Shown one piece after another: positions 1-6,688 of a stretch of 9,585 bases of DNA (its first letter is position 1; each line of letters starts with the position of its first letter). The position numbers and the translations under genes are program-made. Below the pieces are notes generated by a model. It was not told where the DNA came from, did no database searches, and saw nothing but the letters and a program-made list of their open reading frames with translations. The stretch lies in assembly GCA_958418185.1 (NCBI GenBank), contig CATZEP010000045.1:1-9585 (forward strand), given 5' to 3'. Origin of the DNA: an uncultured Collinsella sp. Lineage in GTDB: Bacteria > Actinomycetota > Coriobacteriia > Coriobacteriales > Coriobacteriaceae.

Positions 1-16
1 CGACCGCAAGTGGTCG
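1..16 (-). terminator. Possible hairpin downstream of clpX, cut by window edge
   Basis: Five-base arms CGACC (1-5) and GGTCG (12-16) are perfect inverted repeats around a 6-base loop, about 33 bases past the clpX stop codon. This could be the stem of an intrinsic terminator for clpX. The T-tract expected on the minus strand would lie off the left edge, so it cannot be confirmed, and the stem is short enough to occur by chance. Confidence 0.25.
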
Positions 17-48
17 GAGGCTATTTGCAAGCACTTATTTAGGCTGGT

Positions 49-1458
49 TTAGCCGTAGATGCGCCGGGGCTGCTCTTCGCCCTTTACGGCGGCTTCGGTT
101 ACGACGACCTTGGCTACGCCTTCCTCGCTGGGGAGGTCGAACATCGTCTGCTGCAGCACGTCCTCGCAGATGGAGCGCAGGCCGCGGGCGCCGGTCTTGC
201 GGGCAAGCGCCATACGAGCGATCTCGTGCAGGGCGGCGTCCTCAAACTCAAGCTCAACGTCCTCGAGCTGGAACATCTTGCGGTACTGACGCACAACGGC
301 GTTCTTGGGCTCAGTCAGGATCGACACCAGGTCGTCCTCGTCGAGCGCCTGCGTCTGGGTGACGACGGGCGTACGTCCTACAAACTCGGGGATCATACCA
401 AAGGCATTGAGGTCCTGCGGGAGCACCTGGCGCAACAGGTCGTTCTCGTCGACCGAGGTGGGGCCGGCGATCTCGGAGTTAAAGCCCACGCCCTTGTTGC
501 CCACGCGATCGGCGATGATCTTGTCCAGACCCACAAAGGCACCACCGCAGATAAACAGGATGTTGGTCGTGTCGATTTGCAGCAGCTCCTGCTGGGGATG
601 CTTGCGGCCGCCGGTGGGCGGAACACTTGCCACCGTGCCCTCAAGAATCTTAAGCAGCGCCTGCTGAACGCCCTCGCCCGAAACGTCGCGGGTAATGGAG
701 AGGTTCTCGGCCTTACGGGCGATCTTGTCGATCTCGTCCACGTAGATAATGCCAACCTGCGCGCGCTCGATATCACCATCGGCGGCGTTGATGAGTTTGA
801 GCAGGATGTTCTCCACGTCCTCGCCCACGTAACCGGCCTCGGTAAGCGCGGTGGCGTCGGCGATGGCAAACGGCACCTCAAGGATGCGCGCAAGCGTCTG
901 GGCGAGCAGGGTCTTACCGGTACCGGTGGGACCGAGCAGCAAAATGTTGGACTTGGCGAGCTCCACCTCGTCCATGTCATCACCGAGCTGCGAATCCAAG
1001 CCGTCGTCAAAGGCCGAAAGCGCAGCGCCGCCCTCGATGACGCGGCGATAGTGGTTGTACACGGCAACCGACATGGCGCGCTTGGCGTCCTCCTGGCCCA
1101 TGACATAGGCCGAAAGCTCGTCATAAATCTCGTGCGGCGTCGGCACATGCGTAATGACCTGACGGGCGTCGTCCTCGAGCTCAAAGCCCTCGGCCTCGGG
1201 GTCCACGGCGGGCTGAGATGCAGCCTGCCCGTGATCGTTGAGAAAGCCCGGCAGCTTGCCGTTGCGGGCAGCGTCCATAAAGTCCGAAGCCAGCGACTCC
1301 TCCAAGATCTCGGAGCAGGCGGCGACGCACTCGTCGCAGATAAAGATGTTGGTCGGACCCTTCACCAGGCGGCGAACCTGCCCTTGCTCTTTTCCGCAGA
1401 AGGAGCAGCGGATGGGGTTGCCGTTCTCGTCGAAGTTGTCCTGCATGTTACCGGCCAT
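49..1458 (-). CDS. clpX: ClpX, ATP-dependent protein unfoldase of the ClpXP protease
   Basis: ClpX is the cytoplasmic AAA+ hexamer that recognises, unfolds and threads tagged proteins into ClpP. The 469-residue product has every expected element in order. An N-terminal zinc-binding domain has cysteines C18, C21, C41 and C44. Walker A is GPTGTGKT (176-183), the pore loop is GYVG (209-212), and Walker B is IIYVDE (237-242) with catalytic E242. The RKH substrate loop is at 285-287, the likely arginine finger is R362 in EFVGRTP, and sensor 2 is GARGLR (423-428). The ClpP-contact loop reads VGF (324-326) where E. coli has IGF. An acidic stretch at about 142-165 lengthens the segment before Walker A compared with E. 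coli. The ATG at 1458 is supported by AAGGA at 1467-1471, 8 bases upstream inside the end of clpP. The gene starts one base after the clpP stop, so the two are cotranslated. Identification is secure. Confidence 0.98.
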   Translation of the reverse strand: MAGNMQDNFDENGNPIRCSFCGKEQGQVRRLVKGPTNIFICDECVAACSEILEESLASDFMDAARNGKLPGFLNDHGQAASQPAVDPEAEGFELEDDARQVITHVPTPHEIYDELSAYVMGQEDAKRAMSVAVYNHYRRVIEGGAALSAFDDGLDSQLGDDMDEVELAKSNILLLGPTGTGKTLLAQTLARILEVPFAIADATALTEAGYVGEDVENILLKLINAADGDIERAQVGIIYVDEIDKIARKAENLSITRDVSGEGVQQALLKILEGTVASVPPTGGRKHPQQELLQIDTTNILFICGGAFVGLDKIIADRVGNKGVGFNSEIAGPTSVDENDLLRQVLPQDLNAFGMIPEFVGRTPVVTQTQALDEDDLVSILTEPKNAVVRQYRKMFQLEDVELEFEDAALHEIARMALARKTGARGLRSICEDVLQQTMFDLPSEEGVAKVVVTEAAVKGEEQPRRIYG

Positions 1459-1459
1459 C

Positions 1460-2080
1460 CTAGGCGTCCTTCGCGGCGAGGTCGCGCGAGGTGACGATAC
1501 GGTCGATCAGGCCGTAGTCGAGGGCCTCGGCAGCGGTCAGATAGTTGTCACGCTCGGTATCGGCCTGGACCTTCTCGATGGGCTGGCCCGACGCGTCGGA
1601 CAGGATCTGGTTGAGCTCGCGGCGGGTCTTCTTGATCTCCTCGGCCACGATCTCGATCTCGGTCTGCTGGCCCTGGGCACCGCCGCTGGGCTGGTGAATC
1701 ATAACCTTGGAGTGCGGCAGGCAGAAGCGCTTGCCCTTGGCGCCGGCCGAAAGCAGCACGGCGGCCATAGACGCGGCCATACCAACGCAAATGGTGGATA
1801 CCTGCGGCTTAATGAAGTTCATAGTGTCAAGAATCGCCAGACCAGAGTAGACCTCGCCACCGGGCGAATTGATGTAGAGCGAGATATCCTTCTCGGCATC
1901 TTGGCTCTCAAGATGCAGCAGCTGGGCAACGACCAGGTTGGCGCTGACGGAGTTGATCTCCTCGCCCAAGAAGATGATGCGGTCGTTGAGCAGGCGCGAA
2001 TAGATATCGTAGCTGCGCTCGCCGCGCGGCGTCTGCTCGATAACGTATGGCACGAGGGCGGAATCGAACTTAGCGATCAT
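1460..2080 (-). CDS. clpP: ClpP, ATP-dependent Clp protease proteolytic subunit
   Basis: ClpP is the tetradecameric serine peptidase that degrades polypeptides fed by ClpX. With the chosen ATG at 2080 the product is 206 residues. The catalytic triad is S104 (in GMAASM), H129 (MIHQPSGG) and D178 (TERDN). The spacings of 25 and 49 residues equal those of E. coli S97/H122/D171. The IEQTPRGERSYDIYSRLL segment near the N-terminus and the NSPGGEVYSGLAI oxyanion-hole region are typical. The start at 2080 is preferred because GGAG (2087-2090) sits 6 bases upstream and the protein then begins just before the conserved region. In-frame alternatives are ATG at 2086 and 2092 and TTG at 2110; the TTG lies inside a 15-base dyad and has no good ribosome site. 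It is the first gene of a clpP-clpX pair. Confidence 0.97.
   Translation of the reverse strand: MIAKFDSALVPYVIEQTPRGERSYDIYSRLLNDRIIFLGEEINSVSANLVVAQLLHLESQDAEKDISLYINSPGGEVYSGLAILDTMNFIKPQVSTICVGMAASMAAVLLSAGAKGKRFCLPHSKVMIHQPSGGAQGQQTEIEIVAEEIKKTRRELNQILSDASGQPIEKVQADTERDNYLTAAEALDYGLIDRIVTSRDLAAKDA
1467..1471 (-). promoter_or_regulatory. Ribosome binding site of clpX inside clpP
   Basis: The minus strand reads AAGGA 8 bases before the clpX ATG at 1458. It supports that ATG over the in-frame methionine four codons later, and it lies within the last codons of clpP, as expected for translational coupling. Confidence 0.7.
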
Positions 2081-2103
2081 ACGCATCTCCATTTCTCTCT
2101 TGC

Positions 2104-2118
2104 GGACCAAATTGGTTC
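2104..2118. repeat. 15-base dyad overlapping the upstream clpP start region
   Basis: GGACCAAATTGGTTC is a near-perfect palindrome, with seven paired positions (one of them G-T) around a central A. It lies 24-38 bases before the chosen clpP ATG. It could be an operator or a small RNA hairpin in the clpP leader. It does not resemble CIRCE, or the ClgR site as I recall it. Confidence 0.4.
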
Positions 2119-2126
2119 TAGATAAA

Positions 2127-2167
2127 CGTACGGTGCCCGCATGCTATGCATTGGCTGGCACCGTACG
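2127..2167 (-). terminator. Perfect 11-bp inverted repeat between tig and clpP (terminator, attenuator or operator)
   Basis: Arms CGTACGGTGCC (2127-2137) and GGCACCGTACG (2157-2167) are perfectly complementary across a 19-base loop. The loop holds a small nested hairpin (GCAT 2139-2142 with ATGC 2146-2149). On the minus strand the stem is followed at once by TTTATCT, a weak U-tract. That fits a leaky intrinsic terminator or attenuator ending tig mRNA ahead of clpP. A DNA operator is the alternative. The repeat is certain; its role is inferred. Confidence 0.5.
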
Positions 2168-2243
2168 AAGCAACCGGATAACCGGTGTATAACTTTACCC
2201 CATCACGGGCGCACGCATGCGCTCGCGGGCAAGGTGGCGAGAA
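2168..2243. other. tig-clpP intergenic segment without a gene
   Basis: Just past the tig stop is a short hairpin-forming stretch (GCGCA 2209-2213 with TGCGC 2218-2222). Further on is a tandem AACCGG-AT-AACCGG (2172-2185). A TATACA-like -10 on the minus strand (around 2187-2193) could serve clpP, but no convincing -35 accompanies it, so I do not call a promoter. Confidence 0.3.
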
Positions 2244-3542
2244 TTACTCGGCGTCCTTGGCGGTCTCGTCGACCTCGGTCACCTTAGCGTTCTCGACCAG
2301 GTGGTCGACGGCCTTGGAGCGACGGATGGACTCACGGACGGCAGGCATGCGGCCGTCGGCGATGAACTCAGCCTTGGAAGCCTCGACGTCCTTGACGCCG
2401 GCCTTCTCGAACTCGGCGTTGATGTCGTCCTCGGTGACCTCGATCTTGAGCTCGCGGGCGAGGGCGTCGAGAGCCAGGGACTCACGGGCGACGTCGTTGG
2501 CCTGCTTGTGCAGGTCGCCGATGAACTGCTCCATGGTCAGGCCGGAAGCGGGCAGCCAGGTGTCCAGCGTCATGCCGCGGGCAGCGAGGTTGGACAGGAA
2601 GTTCTGGCCAAGCTCCTCAAAGACGGACTGCTCGTAGTCGGCGTCCATCTCGTCGAGCTGCAGGCGCTCGGCGAGAGCGGAGACGCAACGGTTCTCCTTC
2701 TCGGCCGGGAGGCGGGAAGCCTTGTCCTGCTCGATCTCGATCTTGATAGCGTCGCGCATAGCGTCAATGCTGTCGAAGCCAAAGTCGGACTTGACAAGCT
2801 CGTCGGTGAGCTCGGGGGTGTTGCGGACCTTGATGCCCTTGACGGTGACCTCGACGGTGTGAGTCTCGGCCTCCTCGCCCTCCTCGACCTCGTCGGTCCA
2901 GGTGACGGTCTTGACGTCGTCAACGTTGGCACCGATCAGGGCCTCGTTGAACTCCTTGGGGTTGCTGTCGCTACCGGCGATGAGCATGCGGCCCTCGGCG
3001 GCAAAGTTGTCGGCGTTCTCGACGGCCTTGAGGTCGACGGTGACGTAGTCCTCGGCCTCGACGGCGCGACCCTCGACGTCCTCGAAGGTGGCACGGTAGT
3101 TGAGAAGCATCTCGACCTGGTTGTTGATCTCGGACTCGGTGACCTCCGCGGGGGGCATCTCGATCTCGACAGCGTCGAAGGAGGAGAGCTCAGCAGCGGG
3201 ACGCAGGGAGAACTCGACGGTGTAGGTGTAGTCCTCGTGATCCTTGGCGAGGTCGAGCTCCTTGTAGTCACCGTTCTTGGTGGGGACGATGTCCAGCTCG
3301 TTGAGGACGGCGGGCTCGTTGGCGGCGATCAGGTCGTTGGTGGCCTGAGCGAGGGTAGCCTCGGCGCCAAGAGCGGAGTCGATGACCGGACGGGGAGCCT
3401 TACCGGCGCGGAAGCCCGGGAAGCGGTACTTCTTGGCGGTGTCCTTGTAGGCCTTCTTGATCGCGGCGTCGACGTCGGCGGCCGGGATGGTGACCGTAGC
3501 GGTGAGCTTGGCGTCCTTGACGTCAGAAGCGGTGATGTTCAA
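2244..3542 (-). CDS. tig: Trigger factor, ribosome-associated chaperone and prolyl isomerase
   Basis: Trigger factor docks at the ribosome exit tunnel and shelters nascent chains. Starting at the TTG at 3542 the protein has 432 residues, the same length as E. coli trigger factor, and the ribosome-docking signature GFRAGKAP falls at residues 43-50, exactly as in E. coli. The FKBP-like PPIase domain spans about 150-240 (from EDYVTVDLKA onward). A long, charged helical C-terminal chaperone domain follows and ends in an acidic tail. A perfect AGGAGG (3549-3554) lies 6 bases before this TTG. GTG at 3545 is only 3 bases from that site. ATG at 3557 lies upstream of it and has no site of its own, yet automated annotation may prefer it. 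The reading frame stays open upstream through the tRNA gene, which is incidental. The gene is followed by clpP and clpX, the classical order. The function is secure; the start is less certain. Confidence 0.96.
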   Translation of the reverse strand: MNITASDVKDAKLTATVTIPAADVDAAIKKAYKDTAKKYRFPGFRAGKAPRPVIDSALGAEATLAQATNDLIAANEPAVLNELDIVPTKNGDYKELDLAKDHEDYTYTVEFSLRPAAELSSFDAVEIEMPPAEVTESEINNQVEMLLNYRATFEDVEGRAVEAEDYVTVDLKAVENADNFAAEGRMLIAGSDSNPKEFNEALIGANVDDVKTVTWTDEVEEGEEAETHTVEVTVKGIKVRNTPELTDELVKSDFGFDSIDAMRDAIKIEIEQDKASRLPAEKENRCVSALAERLQLDEMDADYEQSVFEELGQNFLSNLAARGMTLDTWLPASGLTMEQFIGDLHKQANDVARESLALDALARELKIEVTEDDINAEFEKAGVKDVEASKAEFIADGRMPAVRESIRRSKAVDHLVENAKVTEVDETAKDAE

Positions 3543-3548
3543 CACGTT

Positions 3549-3554
3549 CCTCCT
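3549..3554 (-). promoter_or_regulatory. Start-deciding Shine-Dalgarno of tig
   Basis: The minus strand carries AGGAGG, a perfect anti-16S match, 6 bases before TTG 3542 and 3 bases before GTG 3545. It falls inside the coding region if ATG 3557 were used (as codons 2 and 3), which argues for a start downstream of it. Confidence 0.65.
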
Positions 3555-3599
3555 CATACTGCCCAGCTTATCTGAGGTGCTGGTACCTTTATGCAACAA

Positions 3600-3624
3600 G
3601 CGTCGCGAGGGCATAAGCCGACGC
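3600..3624 (-). terminator. Weak hairpin between tRNA-Leu and tig
   Basis: Six-base perfect arms GCGTCG (3600-3605) and CGACGC (3619-3624) surround a 13-base loop. On the minus strand the stem is followed by TTGTTGC, a poor U-tract. This may be a weak terminator of the tRNA transcript, a 3'-end processing structure, or a leader structure of tig mRNA. Confidence 0.3.
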
Positions 3625-3632
3625 GGGTGCGT

Positions 3633-3716
3633 TGGTGCGGGCGAAAGGACTCGAACCTTCACGGGAATCCCACCAGAACCTAAATCTGGCGCGTCTACCA
3701 ATTCCGCCACGCCCGC
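3633..3716 (-). tRNA. tRNA-Leu (anticodon UAG), CCA encoded
   Basis: This 84-base gene folds as a class II tRNA. The acceptor stem is GCGGGCG (3710-3716) paired with CGCCCGC (3637-3643), with discriminator A at 3636 and encoded CCA at 3633-3635. The anticodon stem CCAGA/TCTGG encloses the loop TTTAGGT, with anticodon TAG at 3680-3682, reading CUA and other CUN leucine codons. The T arm contains GGTTCGAGTCC. A longer-than-usual variable region fits leucine identity. It lies about 90 bases upstream of tig in the same orientation and may share transcripts with it. Confidence 0.97.
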
Positions 3717-3735
3717 ATGAACGCACAGACTAGGA

Positions 3736-3744
3736 ATGATAGCA
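3736..3744 (-). promoter_or_regulatory. Candidate extended -10 promoter for tRNA-Leu
   Basis: The minus strand reads TGC-TATCAT, an extended -10 with five of six matches to TATAAT, about 20 bases before the mature tRNA 5' end. A good -35 is not visible at 16-18 bases spacing. It lies downstream of the preceding operon's terminator, so a promoter is needed near here. Confidence 0.4.
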
Positions 3745-3802
3745 GATACGAACGGCAAGCGCACGCACACGTTTTACAGGCTCACGACCTCACCATGAGT
3801 GC

Positions 3803-3832
3803 AAAAGGCGGGGCGAGTTGCCCCGCCCCGCC
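3803..3832 (-). terminator. Intrinsic terminator of the molybdenum hydroxylase operon
   Basis: An 8-bp perfect GC-only stem (GGCGGGGC 3807-3814 with GCCCCGCC 3825-3832) and a 10-base loop are followed on the minus strand by TTTT (3803-3806). It begins 24 bases past the stop codon of the large hydroxylase subunit. No T-run follows on the plus strand, so it acts on minus-strand transcripts. Confidence 0.85.
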
Positions 3833-3856
3833 AATTACGACTTGTTCGCTGACCCG

Positions 3857-6688
3857 CTACTCCCCCAGCAGGGCCTTCTCGGGCGTGATGGGCAGCGAGC
3901 GAACCTGATGTCCGGTGGCGTGTGCCACGGCCGAGGCCACGGCGGCGAGCGGCGTGTTGATGACGACCTCGCCGATCGACTTGGCGCCAAACGGGCCCGT
4001 CGGCTCGTAGCTCGGCTCAAAGGCCACGCGAATGCTGCCGATATCCAGGCGCGTGGGCAGCTTGTAGCTCATAAAGTTGCCGGTGCGCAGACGGCCGCGG
4101 TCATCATGCTCGACGATTTCGTAGAGCGCGTGACCTATACCCTGGGCAATGCCGCCCTCGGCCTGGACGCGCGCGAGTGCCTCGTTGATCACGGTGCCGC
4201 AGTCCACGGCCGCCGCATAGTCCACAACAGTCACCTTGCCGGTAGCCTTGTCGACCTCGACCTCGGCAATGCCGGCCATAAACGGCGGGGGCGAAACGGG
4301 CAGGCAGGCAGAGGCATGCGAGGTGAGCGCGTCGCCGCCCGCGATGTTCTTGACGCACAGGTTGGCAAAGTCGCGCAGCGTGAGGTAGCGGTTCTGCTCG
4401 CGCGCGGCACACTCGTCGGACAGACGCACGTACTGGCCATCGAAGACCACGTCGGCGGCGTCCACATCCCACATCTGGGCTGCCTTGGCGCAAATCTTCT
4501 CACGCAGCTCGGTCGCGGCGTTCTTGGCGGCAAGGCCCGTCACGTACGTACCCGAGCTCGCGTACGAGCCGGCGTCGAACGGCGACACATCGGTGTCCAC
4601 GCCGCGCACCACAATGAGCGAGCTCTCCACGCCCAGCTCCTCGGCGGCAATCTGCGCCAGGATCGTGTCGACGCCCATGCCGTTATCGGTGGCGCCGGTG
4701 CCGATGGTAATAAAGCCGTCCTCTTCCAGGCGCATGTCGATGCCGGCGATATCCACGTTGGAGATGCCCGAGCCCTGCATGGTGAGCGCGCAGCCCAGGG
4801 CGCGCACACGGTCGCCCAGGTCTACGGCCAGCGGCTTGTCACGCCAACCGATCATGTCCATCGCGCGCAGCAGGCAGCGGTCGAGCGCGCAGGCGTTGAG
4901 CTTCTCGTTGTAGTACTGCGGCATGGTCTCGCCCTCGCGCACGATGTTCTTAAGGCGCAGGTCGGCGGGGTCCATGTGCAACATGTCGGCGAGTTCGTTG
5001 ACGGCGCTCTCCACGGCAAACTGGCCCTGGGTGGCACCGTAGCCGCGATACGCGCCGCCGCGGTTGGTATTGGTGTAGACGGCGTCCCACCTAAAGCGGC
5101 TCGCCTTCACATGGTTGTAGATGGGCAGGCTCTTGTGGCCCGACAGGCCGATCGTCGTGGTGGCGTGCTCGCCGTACGCGCCGGCGTTGGACAGCGTGTG
5201 CAAGTCGATGGCCGTGATGGTGCCGTCGTTCATGGCGCCCAGCTTGACGGTCATCTGCATCTGGTGGCGCGAGTTGCCTGCGGTGATGGTCTCCTCGCGG
5301 GTGTAGCAGCAGTAGCTCGGACGGCCAGTCTGCTGGGTCACGAACGCCACGAAGATCTCGCAGCAGCCCGTCTGCTTGGAGCCAAAGCCGCCGCCGATGC
5401 GCGGCTTAATGACCTGCACCTGCGACTGAGGAATGTCAAGCGACTGCGCGACCATGCGGCGAACGTGGAAGGGCACCTGCGTCGAGGTAGTCACCGAGAT
5501 GCGCCCGAACGCGTCGGTCGTCGCGAAGGCACGGAAGGTCTCCATGGGCGCGGTCTGCGTGGCCTGACTGGTGTAAGTGCGCTCAAAGACGAAATCGCTC
5601 TGGGCGAAGGCCTCGTCCAGGTCGCCAAAATCGCTGGTACCGCTGCACACCAGGTTGCGAGCAACGTCGCCGCCCTGTGGGAACATAAAGGTCACGTCGC
5701 CCTCGGGGTGGACCACGATGTCGTTATCAAGCGCCTGGGTAAAGTCGAGCAGGGGCTCGAGTACCTCGTAGTCGACCTTGATGAGCTTGAGCGCCTTGTC
5801 GGCGGCCTCCTCGGTCTCGGCGGCGACGATCGCCACCTCCTCGTTTTGATAGCGCACCAGGTTCTCGAGGATCAGGCGGTCGTAGGGACTCGGCTGCGGA
5901 TAGCTCTGACCGGCGATGGTAAAGCGGCGCTGGGGCACGTCCTCGTAGGTGTAGACGCCCACCACGCCGGGCACCTTCAGGGCGCGCGACGTATCGATGG
6001 AGCGGATCTTGGCGCGGGCATACGGGCTGCGCTTGAGCTTGACGATCAGGGCGCCGGCGGGCACCAGGTCGCCCGTGTAGACGGGACGTCCCTCGAGCAG
6101 GGCCTTTGAGTCCTTCTTGGGCTGCTTGTGAGTGATCTGCTTGTACGAGACACCGTCGCAGCTGGTATCGTTGACCGGCAGCTCGGGCATCTCAAAGCCC
6201 ACCTGCACGCCGGACTCGTTGAGGAAGCGCACGATGGCGCGCAGCTGGCTCTCGTAGCCGCTGCAGCGGCAAAGGTTGCCGGCGAGCTGGCGCGACAGCT
6301 CCTCGCGCGTGGCGACGAGGCTCGGGTCCTCCTTGGCGGCGCGGGCAAGCGCCAGCACGTTCATGATGAGGCCGGGGGCGCAAAAACCGCACTGCTCGGC
6401 ACCTTCGGCAGCCATCGCACGGGCGAGCGCCTCGGACTCGGCCTTGAGGCCTTCGAGCGTGGTGATGGTGTGGCCCTCAACGCGGGCGGCGGGAACCGAG
6501 CAGCTCAACACCGGATCGCCGTCGAGCCACACCGTGCACAGGCCGCAGTTGGTGGTCTCGCAGGCGCAGCGCACCGACGCGCAGCCCTGCTCGCGCAACA
6601 GCGCAAAAAGCATGGTATCGGGGGCAATCTGAACCTTGACCTTGCGGCCGTTGAGCGTAAAGGAGAGATCGATGAGTTTGGCAGCCAT
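3857..6688 (-). CDS. Xanthine dehydrogenase-type hydroxylase, fused [2Fe-2S] and molybdopterin subunit
   Basis: This is a cytoplasmic molybdenum hydroxylase of the xanthine oxidase family, which inserts water-derived oxygen at C-H of purines, other N-heterocycles or aldehydes and passes electrons through FeS clusters to FAD. The 943 residues fuse two subunits. Residues 1-160 hold the plant-type [2Fe-2S] site C43-x4-C48-x2-C51...C63 and the second site C100-x2-C103...C140-x-C142. After a linker, 195-943 is the molybdopterin part. It has GGGFGSK (432-438), the AYRGYG loop with R548 (equivalent to bovine R880) and GAKSIGE with E907 as the presumed catalytic glutamate (bovine E1261). The residue after GGGFGSK is Q439, where bovine xanthine oxidase has Glu802. 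The ATG overlaps the FAD-subunit stop (TAATG), with GAGG (6696-6699) 7 bases upstream. Substrate cannot be decided from sequence; xanthine or hypoxanthine is the default. Family is certain, substrate is not. Confidence 0.93.
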   Translation of the reverse strand: MAAKLIDLSFTLNGRKVKVQIAPDTMLFALLREQGCASVRCACETTNCGLCTVWLDGDPVLSCSVPAARVEGHTITTLEGLKAESEALARAMAAEGAEQCGFCAPGLIMNVLALARAAKEDPSLVATREELSRQLAGNLCRCSGYESQLRAIVRFLNESGVQVGFEMPELPVNDTSCDGVSYKQITHKQPKKDSKALLEGRPVYTGDLVPAGALIVKLKRSPYARAKIRSIDTSRALKVPGVVGVYTYEDVPQRRFTIAGQSYPQPSPYDRLILENLVRYQNEEVAIVAAETEEAADKALKLIKVDYEVLEPLLDFTQALDNDIVVHPEGDVTFMFPQGGDVARNLVCSGTSDFGDLDEAFAQSDFVFERTYTSQATQTAPMETFRAFATTDAFGRISVTTSTQVPFHVRRMVAQSLDIPQSQVQVIKPRIGGGFGSKQTGCCEIFVAFVTQQTGRPSYCCYTREETITAGNSRHQMQMTVKLGAMNDGTITAIDLHTLSNAGAYGEHATTTIGLSGHKSLPIYNHVKASRFRWDAVYTNTNRGGAYRGYGATQGQFAVESAVNELADMLHMDPADLRLKNIVREGETMPQYYNEKLNACALDRCLLRAMDMIGWRDKPLAVDLGDRVRALGCALTMQGSGISNVDIAGIDMRLEEDGFITIGTGATDNGMGVDTILAQIAAEELGVESSLIVVRGVDTDVSPFDAGSYASSGTYVTGLAAKNAATELREKICAKAAQMWDVDAADVVFDGQYVRLSDECAAREQNRYLTLRDFANLCVKNIAGGDALTSHASACLPVSPPPFMAGIAEVEVDKATGKVTVVDYAAAVDCGTVINEALARVQAEGGIAQGIGHALYEIVEHDDRGRLRTGNFMSYKLPTRLDIGSIRVAFEPSYEPTGPFGAKSIGEVVINTPLAAVASAVAHATGHQVRSLPITPEKALLGE

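Noticed and set aside
226..1494. 422-residue plus-strand open frame opposite clpX
   Set aside because: It is antisense to a fully motif-supported clpX. Its composition is the usual GC-rich mirror-frame product and no domain is recognisable.
2217..3575. 452-residue plus-strand open frame opposite tig
   Set aside because: It is a low-complexity Val/Leu/Gly/Asp sequence that mirrors the strongly biased codons of tig. It is a shadow.
3611..3623. GCATAAGCCGACG shared between the tRNA-tig gap and the region upstream of gdhA (9215-9227)
   Set aside because: A single 13-base match with unrelated flanks is not enough to call a repeat family, and the context differs (hairpin arm in one, none in the other).
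3543..3770. N-terminal extension of the tig reading frame across the tRNA
   Set aside because: The frame is open by chance through the tRNA gene. The ribosome site, family length and docking-motif position place the start at 3542 or a few codons upstream.
3818..6109. 763-residue plus-strand open frame opposite the hydroxylase subunit
   Set aside because: It is unusually long, but the opposite strand is a proven family member. The composition (His, Ala, Gly, Val rich) is that of a mirror frame, and no motif is visible.
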